NCBI GenBank assembly: GCA_902810755.1 | Contig: CADDYT010000006.1 | Span: forward strand, 40,844 to 104,843 | Reading direction: 5' to 3' | DNA: 64,000 bases | From: Chloroflexota bacterium | GTDB lineage: Bacteria > Chloroflexota > Ktedonobacteria > Ktedonobacterales > Ktedonobacteraceae | Part shown: piece after piece, positions 50,698 to 60,260 of the stretch | Layout: each line of letters starts with the position of its first letter | How positions within the stretch are numbered: position 1 is the first letter of the stretch | The notes under the pieces: generated by a model | What the model saw: only the letters and a program-made list of their open reading frames with translations | The model's database searches: none | Told to the model about the DNA's origin: nothing | Made by a program: the position numbers and the translations under genes

Positions 50698-51723
50698 TTA
50701 TCCCTGCTCCGTCTGTTCGAGATGGCCGCCGAAGGCGTAGCGCATGGCGGAGAGGAGCTTGTCGGCGTATTCGGCCTCGCCGCGCGAACTGAAGCGTTCG
50801 TAGAGGGCCGAGCTGAGGACGGGGGCGGGGACAGATTCGTCGATAGCGGCGGCGATAGTCCAGCGGCCCTCGCCGGAGTCGGAGACGCGGCCCTGGAATT
50901 TCGAGAGGTCAGGGTTTTCCAGCAGGGCCTGGGCGGTGAGGTCGAGCAGCCAGGAGGCGATGACGCTACCACGTCGCCAGAGTTCGGCGATATCAGGGAT
51001 ATTGAGGCGGTACTGGTAATACTCCGGGTTGCGCAACGGGGCCGTCTCGGCATTGATGAGCTGCTGGTTCAGGCCGACATCGGCGTGGTGCAAGATGTTC
51101 AGCCCTTCGGCGTAGGAGGCCATGATGCCGTACTCGATGCCGTTGTGAACCATCTTCACGAAGTGGCCGGCGCCATGCGGGCCACAGCGCAGGTAGCCGT
51201 ACTGGGCTGTGCCGGGTACCTTGTCTCGACCAGGAGTAGGGGGCGCGCCCTCTTCGCCGGGGGCCAGGGCGGCAAATATCGGGTCGAGATACTTCACCGT
51301 CTCCTCTTCCCCGCCAATCATCAGGCAGTAGCCGCGTTCAAGTCCCCAGACGCCGCCGCTGGTACCGACATCGAGATAGTGAATGCCCTTCGGCTCCAAC
51401 TCGGTGGCGCGGCGGATATCATCGATATAGTAGGAATTGCCGCCATCGATGACGATATCTCCCTTATCGATCAGGGGCAGAAGCTGGGCCAGCGTGGCAT
51501 CAACCGAGGCGGCAGGTACCATCATCCAGAGAATACGGGGCCGGGGCAGCTTTTTCACCAGATCTTCCAGCGAAGTCGCGCCCTCGCTGATCGAGCCATC
51601 GGCCAGATTCTTCTGCACTGTCGTCGCATGACGAGCATAGCCAATCACTTTGTGTCCTGCTCGCTGGAGCCGCAGAGACATATTCGCGCCCATGCGCCCC
51701 AGACCAATCATTCCAAGTTCCAT
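50698..51723 (-). CDS. gnd: 6-phosphogluconate dehydrogenase, decarboxylating (short NAD-type)
   Basis: The 341-residue protein has MIGLGRMGANMSLRL at the start (GxGxxG), IDGGNSYY, VGTSGGVWGLERG, and the catalytic helix HFVKMVHNGIEYGIM with Lys and Asn. The length fits the short bacterial type (about 300-340), which mostly uses NAD, rather than the 470-residue NADP type. It oxidatively decarboxylates 6-phosphogluconate to ribulose 5-phosphate in the pentose phosphate pathway. The start has AAAGGAAG. There is an insert of about 15 residues (GEEGAPPTPGRDKVPG) in the second half that I do not see in standard members. It is divergent from nurA. Confidence 0.92.
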   Translation of the reverse strand: MELGMIGLGRMGANMSLRLQRAGHKVIGYARHATTVQKNLADGSISEGATSLEDLVKKLPRPRILWMMVPAASVDATLAQLLPLIDKGDIVIDGGNSYYIDDIRRATELEPKGIHYLDVGTSGGVWGLERGYCLMIGGEEETVKYLDPIFAALAPGEEGAPPTPGRDKVPGTAQYGYLRCGPHGAGHFVKMVHNGIEYGIMASYAEGLNILHHADVGLNQQLINAETAPLRNPEYYQYRLNIPDIAELWRRGSVIASWLLDLTAQALLENPDLSKFQGRVSDSGEGRWTIAAAIDESVPAPVLSSALYERFSSRGEAEYADKLLSAMRYAFGGHLEQTEQG

Positions 51724-52103
51724 ACAATCTTCCTTTCTCTTCCATTTCTGTTTCCATGTACGTCACGTCTCCCCGGCAAGCACGGGAATTGCTATTCAAA
51801 AGCTCGCGCTTCCCGTAACATCACAGAAATAGCAGCAATGTTTGCTGCTGCTATTATACGGCTAAATGGGTAGTCCGTGTTCTCTTTGTAACACGTATGG
51901 GAAGGAAGATTGTGTGGAAAGCAGATTTTTTGTATGGTTAAGAAAACAAAAAACAGGCAAAAGACTTGCTCTCTCTTGATTGCTGTGTTATGCTAATTTG
52001 CAGCAAGATATATGCTGTAAATATTACGGGGGATTCGTCTCTTTATGTCGTTCTAGCAGAATGTCTCCATTTTTCTGTGGCATTGTGTTGAGAGGGGGCA
52101 AGA
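51724..52103. other. Divergent promoter region between gnd and nurA
   Basis: The 380-base gap holds a hairpin of ten base pairs, AATAGCAGCA (51828-51837) with TGCTGCTATT (51846-51855), close to the gnd start. For nurA, TTGCTC (51967-51972) and TATGCT (51990-51995) are 17 bases apart and may be its promoter, leaving a leader of about 100 bases. No gene is seen. Confidence 0.4.
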
Positions 52104-53375
52104 ATGGCGTCCTTTATTGATCTTATGGCACGGCGTATTGAAGAGCAGCGGCACGCATTTCTCTCCAACCTGTCGCGCAAGGCGGAAGGTGAGGAAGAAT
52201 TGCTCCTGTCGACCGGGATGCAAAAACACTGGCATGCATTCGAGCCGGGAACGATGGAGAGGCCGCAAAGAACTTCCCTGGTCGGCGCGGTCGACGGTTC
52301 GCGCGCCACTCGCGCCTTGAACAGCGGCGCTGACTGGATTATTACCCAGGCATTGCTGATCGGGCCGGGTGGGTATCGCTCATCGGCGGTTGATACACAC
52401 CTGATACGAGGGGAAACTGAACGCCCGGCGATTGATCGACTGGCGTCACTATTGATGCGCTCACTGGAATTGCAACTGGCGCGTGAATTCGTCGAGAGTG
52501 GGAAGGGAAATTTGCTGCTGCTCGATGGCTCCCTCTATGCTGATCTCCCCTATCTCCTCTACAACCTCGCTATCGGCGGCTATGAAGATCTGCCTCTCAA
52601 GGTACTTGAACAGTACCTTGACCTCTTCGAGCTTTGCCAGCAACACGATGTTCTCTTGCTGGGGGTTTCAAAAAGCGCCCGCTCAACCGTTTTCGGGCGC
52701 GCCCTGCTGGATACATACAGGGCTTCTCCCCTGCCACAAACAAGCGCCCGCAAGCCAGCAGGTGCAGATGCTGAGGAAGAGACAGAGGCACAGGGTGGTG
52801 ATGCTTCAAACCATGTAATGCCGCGTCGACGACATCTGGTAACGAACGGCTTACCGACGGATGGCGAACTCCTGCATCGCTGGACAGAAGGCCCCGGCCT
52901 GAGCGATGCTGTGTTACTCGGATCATCCTCTTTTATTGAACTGAGTATGAGAGCGGGGGAAAAACTGGACCTGCTGGCAAGACAGCCCCCGCCTGATCCT
53001 CAGCAACTCACCGGCAAACAGCCGGTGCAGGCACGGCTCCTCAAAGCCCCGGCTATTGGAACCTTTTATGTGCGCCTGGCCCCCGGCGATGATGTTTTGC
53101 GTATAGATGCGCTGGCAAACACTTTTGGACACGCAGATCTCCGCCTGCTTGGCTTCAAACAGATGCTCGTCCCCTATACCGCAGCCCTGCCGCTTGTGCA
53201 GCATCTGCTAGATGAGTATGGCGGGATGTCGGTCTATAACGCGGCCCTGTATGTCGTCGATCAAGAGGTTCGCCTGCACACCGAGATGGTCGATCATGTC
53301 TATCTTTCAGTACTGCGCAGCCAGCTTGGTGTTCCCATTCGCTATGATCGATCAACCAGGCGTTTTCTGGGTTAA
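52104..53375 (+). CDS. nurA: NurA-domain 5'-3' nuclease
   Basis: The 423-residue protein shows the two NurA strands with metal-binding Asp: LVGAVDGSRATRALN (near 60-75) and NLLLLDGSLYADLPYL (near 135-150), a KSARST loop, and a late VVDQEVRLH. NurA is a Mn-dependent nuclease that forms a ring and works with the HerA translocase to resect double-strand ends. The gene following is herA, 48 bases downstream, and then mre11 and rad50, so the context is decisive. An insert of about 45 residues (Ala/Glu-rich, near 210-260) is unusual. The start follows GAGAGGGGGCAAG. Confidence 0.9.
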   Translation: MASFIDLMARRIEEQRHAFLSNLSRKAEGEEELLLSTGMQKHWHAFEPGTMERPQRTSLVGAVDGSRATRALNSGADWIITQALLIGPGGYRSSAVDTHLIRGETERPAIDRLASLLMRSLELQLAREFVESGKGNLLLLDGSLYADLPYLLYNLAIGGYEDLPLKVLEQYLDLFELCQQHDVLLLGVSKSARSTVFGRALLDTYRASPLPQTSARKPAGADAEEETEAQGGDASNHVMPRRRHLVTNGLPTDGELLHRWTEGPGLSDAVLLGSSSFIELSMRAGEKLDLLARQPPPDPQQLTGKQPVQARLLKAPAIGTFYVRLAPGDDVLRIDALANTFGHADLRLLGFKQMLVPYTAALPLVQHLLDEYGGMSVYNAALYVVDQEVRLHTEMVDHVYLSVLRSQLGVPIRYDRSTRRFLG

Positions 53376-53423
53376 GTGAGAAGGTGAAGGATTGTATTTC
53401 TTTGTCAGGAATGGGAGAAAAGG

Positions 53424-55136
53424 ATGCAAGAGATGAAGGCTGTTTGCGGGCGCGAGGCGGGATTTATTGTAGGAGAAACCAGCCCGCTGGAATTTACTTT
53501 TGTCAGCAGCCGGGAATTGCTGCCCCCACGCTTAGAATATCTGGTAGTTCCAGGCGTAGAGGAAAAGGGAGGCGGCGACCTTTCCGCTCAGGAAGGACAG
53601 AGCCATGTAGACATCCTTGCGCAGGTTGTGGAGGTTGGTATCGGCTCAGCCATCCTCTCCGACAACCTGACCTACGATGAAACAACGGCAATTCTGCGCG
53701 GGTCGTATGCGCCGCAACCAAAAATGTACGGACGCGCACGGGTAATCGGCTACCTGGCTCATGGAGTCGTGCGCGCTCCCAGGTGTGCCGCTATGCCAGG
53801 CAGTACCGTTTACATTGCTTCAGATGACTTCTTACGACAATTTTTCAGTATGGATGTGGCAGCAGGCGTGGAGATCGGGACGCTCATCAATCGCCAGCAT
53901 GTTCCCGTTTTGCTGGATCCAAATGGCCTGCGCCGCCACCTGGCCATTATTGCCCAGACGGGAGCGGGCAAATCCTATCTGGCAGGCAAGTTCTTCGAGA
54001 GCCTGCTGCAACTGGGCGCGACCATTCTTGTCTTCGATCCCAACTCCGACTATGTGCAGATTCGCAAGCAGGCCGACCAGGAAGAACGCCCCTACCACAG
54101 CGCAGAGAAAACCAGCTTCGCAGATGATGTTCTGGTCTATCGCATTCCAGGTATTCAGGGCAGGCGTTTCGCGGATGAACTGATCGGCGACGTGCGCAAG
54201 TTTACCGTGCGCTTTGCCGACCTCAGTCACGATGAGATTGCCGATCTGGCCGGTATCTCAGAAAGGGCTTCGAATCAGCGCAGGGCGGTTGAGCTTGCCT
54301 GCGAGCGGCTGCAACATGCAGGGACGGATTTCAAGCCTGTAGAGTTGATTGCGGCGCTGAAGGAACTGGCGAGCGGGAGCAATGGCGCAGGAGAACAGCC
54401 GGGGCAAAACGGTGCGCAGGCGGATGAGCTGAGCAGCGAGGATCGCCGGGCGGCACGCAAGGCGGCGCAGTATATCGAAGACCTGCGCCACTTTCCCATC
54501 TGGGACTACCGGGATATTAGCGTCGAGGAACTGCTGCACCCGCAGCGACTCACCGTGTTTGATCTGGCGGGGGCCGATAAAGTGGTGGCCGCGTATGCCG
54601 CCGAGCGGCTGTTGCGAGATATCTGGAAGCGGGCGCTGACGGGCCAGCTCCCCCATCCCGTTTTTATCGTTCTTGAGGAGGCCCATAACCTGATTCCGGC
54701 TAATGGACACACCCGCGCCAGCCGCATCATTAACACGATTGCCGCCGAAGGTCGTAAATTCCGTGTCTTCCTCACTCTGATTACACAGCGACCGAGTAAA
54801 ATCAGCCAGGATACGCTCTCTCAATGCGGCAGCCAGATTGTGATGCAACTGACTAATCCCGATGATCAGCGAGCGGTACAAAAGGCATCTGAGGCGATCT
54901 CAGCAGAATTGCTGGATGATTTACCCGGTTTGAACAAAGGTGAGGCCATTGTGCTGGGGCAGTTGACGCGCATCCCTGTCATGGCGCGTATTGCCGGGCG
55001 TACCTCGGCAGAAGGAGGCAGTGATGTAGATATTGTGGAGGCCCTGAGGCATGCGCGGCAGGATGTCATCAGCTCTCGTATCGCGGCAAAAATTCGTCAC
55101 CAGCCAACTGTTCCACGCCAGCAGGAGGAATGGTAG
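53424..55136 (+). CDS. herA: HerA-type DNA translocase/helicase
   Basis: The 570-residue protein has an N-terminal HAS barrel (about 1-140), then a P-loop domain with Walker A AQTGAGKSYLAG (near 175-187), DPNSDYVQIR, Walker B PVFIVLEEAHNLIP (near 410) and LITQRPSKI with the sensor Gln. The C-terminal part has FLQCGSQ-like CGSQIVMQLTNPDDQ. HerA forms a hexamer that pulls double-stranded DNA through for the NurA nuclease. A stretch of charged residues near 300-360 forms the lid domain. The start follows GGAGAAAAGG. It is placed after nurA and before mre11. Confidence 0.92.
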   Translation: MQEMKAVCGREAGFIVGETSPLEFTFVSSRELLPPRLEYLVVPGVEEKGGGDLSAQEGQSHVDILAQVVEVGIGSAILSDNLTYDETTAILRGSYAPQPKMYGRARVIGYLAHGVVRAPRCAAMPGSTVYIASDDFLRQFFSMDVAAGVEIGTLINRQHVPVLLDPNGLRRHLAIIAQTGAGKSYLAGKFFESLLQLGATILVFDPNSDYVQIRKQADQEERPYHSAEKTSFADDVLVYRIPGIQGRRFADELIGDVRKFTVRFADLSHDEIADLAGISERASNQRRAVELACERLQHAGTDFKPVELIAALKELASGSNGAGEQPGQNGAQADELSSEDRRAARKAAQYIEDLRHFPIWDYRDISVEELLHPQRLTVFDLAGADKVVAAYAAERLLRDIWKRALTGQLPHPVFIVLEEAHNLIPANGHTRASRIINTIAAEGRKFRVFLTLITQRPSKISQDTLSQCGSQIVMQLTNPDDQRAVQKASEAISAELLDDLPGLNKGEAIVLGQLTRIPVMARIAGRTSAEGGSDVDIVEALRHARQDVISSRIAAKIRHQPTVPRQQEEW

Positions 55137-55197
55137 GCTCATTTCTTCAAGAACCTGGTTTGCATGCAGATAGAAGAGATATCAGGAGGGTACGCAG

Positions 55198-56550
55198 GTG
55201 GATCAAGGGCAACATCTCTCCACCCCTCTTTCAGCAAGCGGAAGGTATATTTCGAGAGGGGATGAGGGAATAGTACGGGTCATATTAACGGCGGATAATC
55301 ACCTTTCAGCATATAGCCCGCGACTTTCTCCTGTAAAACTGTCCGGGCGCAGAAGACGCTTAAGGGCGGCATTCAGGCAAACGATAGAGACAGCGATCGA
55401 ACGCCAGGCACATCTCTTCATCCAGGCCGGTGATCTTTTCGATATGGTTGATCCGCGCAATCTGGAACGCGAATTTGTGGCAGCGCAGCTCAAACGATTG
55501 CAGGCAGCAGGCATCCAGACGTTTGGGGTGAGCGGTAATCACGATACACCACGGCAGAAGACCGAGCAGGGCGGCGCTGCTCCCCAGAGCATCTATCACC
55601 AGCTTGGCGGCATGCACTATTTCACCTCCTCTGATCAGCTAGAGCCGGTGCTGGTAGAAGTAGCCGGGTTGCGCATCGCCGTAGCCGGGTTGAGCTACCA
55701 TCCAGGGGTTCTGCCGGGAGCTGACCCGCTCGACCATGTGCAGTTGCACGATTCTGAAGGTGTGCTTTCACTGGCCGATCTGGGTCTGCTGGTACTCCAT
55801 GCTGCGCTCGAGGGCCATGCCTTTCCCGGTGAGAAGGAGGTGTTTGTGCGCCGCAGCAGTTTAGACAGATTTGATGGCTTCCAGGTTGTTCTCTCCGGGC
55901 ATGTGCATGCCTACGATCACTTCAATGTAGGCAATAAGGCAGTCGTGGTCTGTGGCGCAACCGAGCGGATGGAATATGGGCAGAGCGAAGATCGAACCGG
56001 CTTTGTCTATCTCGAACTCACACGCCAGGGTTTGCTGCGCTCGGAACACATTCCCATCAAACCGCAGCCCCGGCACGTTATCACCATTCGCACCAGCGAA
56101 CTCTGGCCCCCGTCACAGCCTGCCCCCAATGGGGCAAAAGACGCATCGGGAGGCGAGGCGACCCCTGCCGATAACTTCTCTCCAACGGAGCGCATTATCC
56201 AGAAACTGGAGCCTTTCTGCACAGAAGAGACGATGGTGAAACTGGTGCTGGAAGGTCCTATCACGCGCGAACACTATCACCAGCTTGATTTACGTGGCAT
56301 CTGGCTCTATGGTCAGGAACATACATTCTCTTTTGAACTGGATGAGAGCCGCCTTCTTTTACAAAGCGAGTATGCTAATGAGGTAATTGCGCGAGGTGAG
56401 CGCGTCGCTCCCCGTGAGATGATGGAGACCATCATCCATGAATGGATGGAGCAAAGCGAAGCGCCGGATACGCGGGCTATCCTGGCGAAAACTCGCCAAC
56501 GAGTGCTGGAGCGGTACGATGAACTTTCTGGCAAGGAGGTCGGGGCATGA
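55198..56550 (+). CDS. Mre11/SbcD-like DNA double-strand-break nuclease
   Basis: The start is GTG 55198, after CAGGAGGGTACG, giving 450 residues. The phosphoesterase motifs are complete: TADNHLS, QAGDLFDMVD, VSGNHDTPRQ, LHAALEGH and SGHVHAYD. The C-terminal 150 residues form the capping and Rad50-binding part. Mre11 uses two Mn ions to nick and trim DNA ends. It overlaps the next gene by four bases (ATGA), so the two are translated together. In Bacillus the similar pair is YhaO-YhaN. The surrounding nurA and herA genes argue for an archaeal-like set. Confidence 0.9.
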   Translation: MDQGQHLSTPLSASGRYISRGDEGIVRVILTADNHLSAYSPRLSPVKLSGRRRRLRAAFRQTIETAIERQAHLFIQAGDLFDMVDPRNLEREFVAAQLKRLQAAGIQTFGVSGNHDTPRQKTEQGGAAPQSIYHQLGGMHYFTSSDQLEPVLVEVAGLRIAVAGLSYHPGVLPGADPLDHVQLHDSEGVLSLADLGLLVLHAALEGHAFPGEKEVFVRRSSLDRFDGFQVVLSGHVHAYDHFNVGNKAVVVCGATERMEYGQSEDRTGFVYLELTRQGLLRSEHIPIKPQPRHVITIRTSELWPPSQPAPNGAKDASGGEATPADNFSPTERIIQKLEPFCTEETMVKLVLEGPITREHYHQLDLRGIWLYGQEHTFSFELDESRLLLQSEYANEVIARGERVAPREMMETIIHEWMEQSEAPDTRAILAKTRQRVLERYDELSGKEVGA

Positions 56551-59500
56551 TTACCCTCAAACGCTTGCAGGCCACAACGTTCAAAGGATTGCACGCGGTC
56601 GACCTGATATTCCCCGATCGCGGTAGTGTACTGATTGAAGGCTATAACGAAGCGGGAAAATCGACCCTTTTTGAGGCCGTCTTTGTGGCCCTCTATGGCA
56701 GGCCGCTAGTGGGCGAAGAAAGGCAGGCAAGGCAGGAAGAAGTCATTCAGCACGGCCAACCGCGAGCAACCGTCGAACTGCTCTTTCAGATAGACCGGCA
56801 GGAACTGAAAATCGCTCGTATTTTCGAGCGCGGCAGAGCGCAGCAAGCCATACTCACTATTCAGCAGCCCGGTGCGCAGCCAGAACAAATCACGCGCGTG
56901 AGGGCTGTCGACGAACGCATCCTCAAGGAACTGGGTAATCTCGATGGAGAGAGCCTGCGCAATTCCTGTTTCGTGGAGCAAAAAGAGCTGGGGCGTATTG
57001 AAATGCTTACACTGGCCCAGAGGGAGCAGGCTATTCAAAAGCTGCTGGGGCTGGAACGGCTCATCAGACTCAAAGAGCAGTTTAAGTATGGACGCGAACA
57101 GGCACAGGAACTGGCAACAGCGGAGAAACGTTTGCGGCTGGCACATGTGCAGGCCGAGATACGCGAGGCAAGCGACCGAGAAAGCAGCCTGCAAGAGCGT
57201 CTGGACGCGGTGAAAGTTGCCATTCAGATAAAGCGACTGACCGAACTGGAGGCACAGCAAAGAGCAATCGAGGAAGAGCTTCATGTGGGCCAGCTTCGTA
57301 TCCAGACTGCACGTAATCGACTGCATCGATGTGAGGTCCTGAAAGAACAATTTAGCCAGAGGGAACAAATCAGCCAGAAACTCTCTACAGCCTATCGTAT
57401 CCACGATGCACTCCTGCATGTAGAGAGGGAACTTGAGGGCTTAACACATCTCGAGCAGGTGGAGCTTCCCGATGCGGAGGCATATCTGAGCGAGGTGAAG
57501 AAAGCGGCAGAAGCTGTCGCACTGGCTGCCCAGGCGAGAAATCGGGTACAGGTTGCGGAAGAGGACACGCGCGAGGCTCAACGCATGCTCGATGCCCTTA
57601 CACAGGCCGAGGCTGAACAGCAGCGTATAGCAGAAGAATTTGCCCATGCTCAAGCCCGCCTGACCCAACGCCAGAGAGAGGCTGAAGAGGAGCGGCAACG
57701 GCTTGTGCAGCAGTTCGCCACACTGGAGGCGAGAAGAACACAGCTATCGACGGCACTGGGCATGGTCAGGCAATGGGAAACGGCGAATGCCCGATGGCAA
57801 GCTACCTTGCAAAATATCAGCGCAATGGAGGCAAAAGCGCAGGAGATTGCCAGCCTTGAGGTAGAGATTCAGCAGCGAGAGAATGCAGTTCACGGACTGG
57901 CAACTGAGGTAGCGCGCGCCGAGCAGCAGATGCGCATTGCGGAGGACGCTGTGCGCCTGGCGGCAGGATATGAGGCCCTCAATAACTGGATCAGATTAAA
58001 AGAAGTGGAACACTCCATCTCTGACTATACAGCTCGCTACAACGAACTGGTTACGCGCCAGCATGAAGCCGAGGAAGCGAGCGCAGCCGCTCGCCAGAAA
58101 ACACGCTTCCCGCTGGTGATTGCTGTGATCTTGACCGTTCTGGCGCTGCTCGCACTGGCAGGAGGAGCAGTCTGGCATCCCGCATTCATTGTATGTGTCC
58201 TTCTCGCCATCGGGAGCATCATAAGCTGGATACGGTTTTTCCGCCTCAGAAACACAATTCAACAACAGATCGCCCGGCAACTGACTCAATATCGTACAGA
58301 CAGAGAACGATTGGAGATGCAGCGTCTTGCGGCCATCCAGATGGGTGGAGACCCGGCCGCGATAGCGCAGTACGAACAGCAACTCCAGCTCAATGGTATT
58401 GCGGTACCGCACAGCCTCGACGGAGCGCACGCCTTGCAGGAGAAACTCCAGAGAGAATTAAGTGGCTCGCAGGGCTATCATGCTCTACAGGACGCCGCCG
58501 TGCAGGCAAGAACCAACCACGCCCGTTTAGCCGAGCAATTGAGGCAAGCCAGCAATACGCTCGCAGAACGCCAGGCTTTTTTGCATCGTAGCCGAGAGGG
58601 CGGGAACGTACATCAGCAATTATCCGCGCTGAAAGAGCAGGCAGCAGAGCAAGAGAGGCTTGTGGCAACAGCCGGGCAACAGGCTAGAGAGGCATTGCCG
58701 GGAGATATCAGCTGGCCAACGGATAGCAATGCGCTTCAAAGTAGATATGCGCTATGTGTAAAAGAGTTGCAAACGATTGAAGAAGCCCGGACACAACAGG
58801 CGCAAAGAGCGGCCACGCTGATACAGGAGGCAGAGGCAGATAGAGACAGGATAGAGCGAACCTTGCAAGCTGCACGACAGACCGTCGACGCACAGAGGGC
58901 TGCAGATCCCGCAAGCAAGCTCTCTCAGGCACAGGCCATCCGGAACGAGACTCAGATAGCATACAAGCAGCAGGTAAATCTACTACTGCCGCTCTTGCAG
59001 AAACTGCGCCTGCGCACCGATAGAGAAGTCGAACCAGAGTTGGGGCGCGCAGAGGAGAAAGTGCGAGCATACAAACAGCAACTTGCCAACCGCCCCGCGA
59101 AACTGGAGGAATGGAAGCAATACCAGGTAGCCTTCACTGCTGCACTGGCTGAGATATCAAAGGAGGTGGGCAAGCTTCTGGAGGACGCAAATCGACTTTC
59201 TGTATCGGGATTGCCTGCCGCCCCTGCCATTTCCATCGATGGCGACACCTCTCTTTCCCAGGCAACTGCATTAGAAACGACCCTGGACAGGCTTAAGCTG
59301 GCGCTGCAAGCGGCCATTACTGCGCTGGATGAGCCGGGAACCAGAAAGATGCTGGATGAGATTCTGGATCAACAGGGAAGGCTGAGAAACGAAAAAGACA
59401 GCGCCGGGAGCAGTATCCGGCAATGCAAGCAGTTTATTGATGCCCTTCTGGTAGCGCGCCACATTGCTCGCCCTGGAGAATACAGTCCTGGTAGCATTGT

Positions 59501-60260
59501 CGCATGCTGGCCCCTGACCGGGGAAGTCTCGATTGATGAAGAGAATCAGGTGAAAGAGGAGTTGGAGCGCGTCAGCAAGCAACTCTACGCTGCACGCCAG
59601 CAGGAGGAGCAACTGGCAACAGAATTGTACCATTCTGGCACACCGCTCAGCGTTGAGGAATGTCAGCAGAGGGTAGAAGAACTGATTGAGGAACGGAAAA
59701 TTTGCGAGGTGGCGACGCGGCTCATTCAGGAAACCCATGATCGTATTGCGCGCCGCGTTCTTCCGGTCACGGAACAGAACATGCAAACACTTTTGCAGCA
59801 ACTCACAGGCGGACGGTATCGGGATGTGCGCTTGACGCCAGGGGAGAGCAATGGTGAGCCAGGGGAACTGGATTACCGCATCCGGGTCTGGGACGCCGGA
59901 GCAAAACGCTATGTTGCCAAAAATCTTTTCTCCGGCGGTACCCGCGATCAATGCTCTCTCGCCCTGCGTCTCGCTTTTGCGCTTGCCACACTGCCGCAGG
60001 AACTGGGAGTTGCACCGAGCTTCATTTTCCTTGATGAGCCGCTCAGCGCCTTCGATGCCCGGCGCGCTCAGGCCCTGGTCGAATTGCTCACAACAGGCAC
60101 CATTGCACAGCAATTCAATCAGGTGATTTTGATTTCACACTACCATGCCTTTGACCGTGAAGCCTTCCAGTATCATGTGCGCATGGATGCCGGTCGAATC
60201 GTTGAATCGGACCTGCCCTCAGTAATGCACGATGAGCAGCCTACTCCTGCAGGTGCTTGA
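56547..60260 (+). CDS. Rad50/SbcC-like ATPase with transmembrane hairpin in the coiled coil (YhaN type)
   Basis: The 1237-residue protein has Walker A GYNEAGKSTL (near 33-42) at the N-terminus and at the C-terminus the signature LFSGGTRDQCSLALRLAF (near 1130) and Walker B FIFLDEPLSAFDARR (near 1160). Between them lie two long coiled coils rich in Glu, Gln, Arg and Ala. In the middle, about 519-568, are two hydrophobic helices (VIAVILTVLALLALAGGAV and FIVCVLLAIGSIISWI) instead of a CxxC zinc hook. Such a hairpin would anchor the tip in the membrane, as proposed for YhaN. It works with the Mre11 protein whose gene overlaps by four bases. The last 20 bases overlap the convergent gene. Confidence 0.9.
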   Translation: MITLKRLQATTFKGLHAVDLIFPDRGSVLIEGYNEAGKSTLFEAVFVALYGRPLVGEERQARQEEVIQHGQPRATVELLFQIDRQELKIARIFERGRAQQAILTIQQPGAQPEQITRVRAVDERILKELGNLDGESLRNSCFVEQKELGRIEMLTLAQREQAIQKLLGLERLIRLKEQFKYGREQAQELATAEKRLRLAHVQAEIREASDRESSLQERLDAVKVAIQIKRLTELEAQQRAIEEELHVGQLRIQTARNRLHRCEVLKEQFSQREQISQKLSTAYRIHDALLHVERELEGLTHLEQVELPDAEAYLSEVKKAAEAVALAAQARNRVQVAEEDTREAQRMLDALTQAEAEQQRIAEEFAHAQARLTQRQREAEEERQRLVQQFATLEARRTQLSTALGMVRQWETANARWQATLQNISAMEAKAQEIASLEVEIQQRENAVHGLATEVARAEQQMRIAEDAVRLAAGYEALNNWIRLKEVEHSISDYTARYNELVTRQHEAEEASAAARQKTRFPLVIAVILTVLALLALAGGAVWHPAFIVCVLLAIGSIISWIRFFRLRNTIQQQIARQLTQYRTDRERLEMQRLAAIQMGGDPAAIAQYEQQLQLNGIAVPHSLDGAHALQEKLQRELSGSQGYHALQDAAVQARTNHARLAEQLRQASNTLAERQAFLHRSREGGNVHQQLSALKEQAAEQERLVATAGQQAREALPGDISWPTDSNALQSRYALCVKELQTIEEARTQQAQRAATLIQEAEADRDRIERTLQAARQTVDAQRAADPASKLSQAQAIRNETQIAYKQQVNLLLPLLQKLRLRTDREVEPELGRAEEKVRAYKQQLANRPAKLEEWKQYQVAFTAALAEISKEVGKLLEDANRLSVSGLPAAPAISIDGDTSLSQATALETTLDRLKLALQAAITALDEPGTRKMLDEILDQQGRLRNEKDSAGSSIRQCKQFIDALLVARHIARPGEYSPGSIVACWPLTGEVSIDEENQVKEELERVSKQLYAARQQEEQLATELYHSGTPLSVEECQQRVEELIEERKICEVATRLIQETHDRIARRVLPVTEQNMQTLLQQLTGGRYRDVRLTPGESNGEPGELDYRIRVWDAGAKRYVAKNLFSGGTRDQCSLALRLAFALATLPQELGVAPSFIFLDEPLSAFDARRAQALVELLTTGTIAQQFNQVILISHYHAFDREAFQYHVRMDAGRIVESDLPSVMHDEQPTPAGA

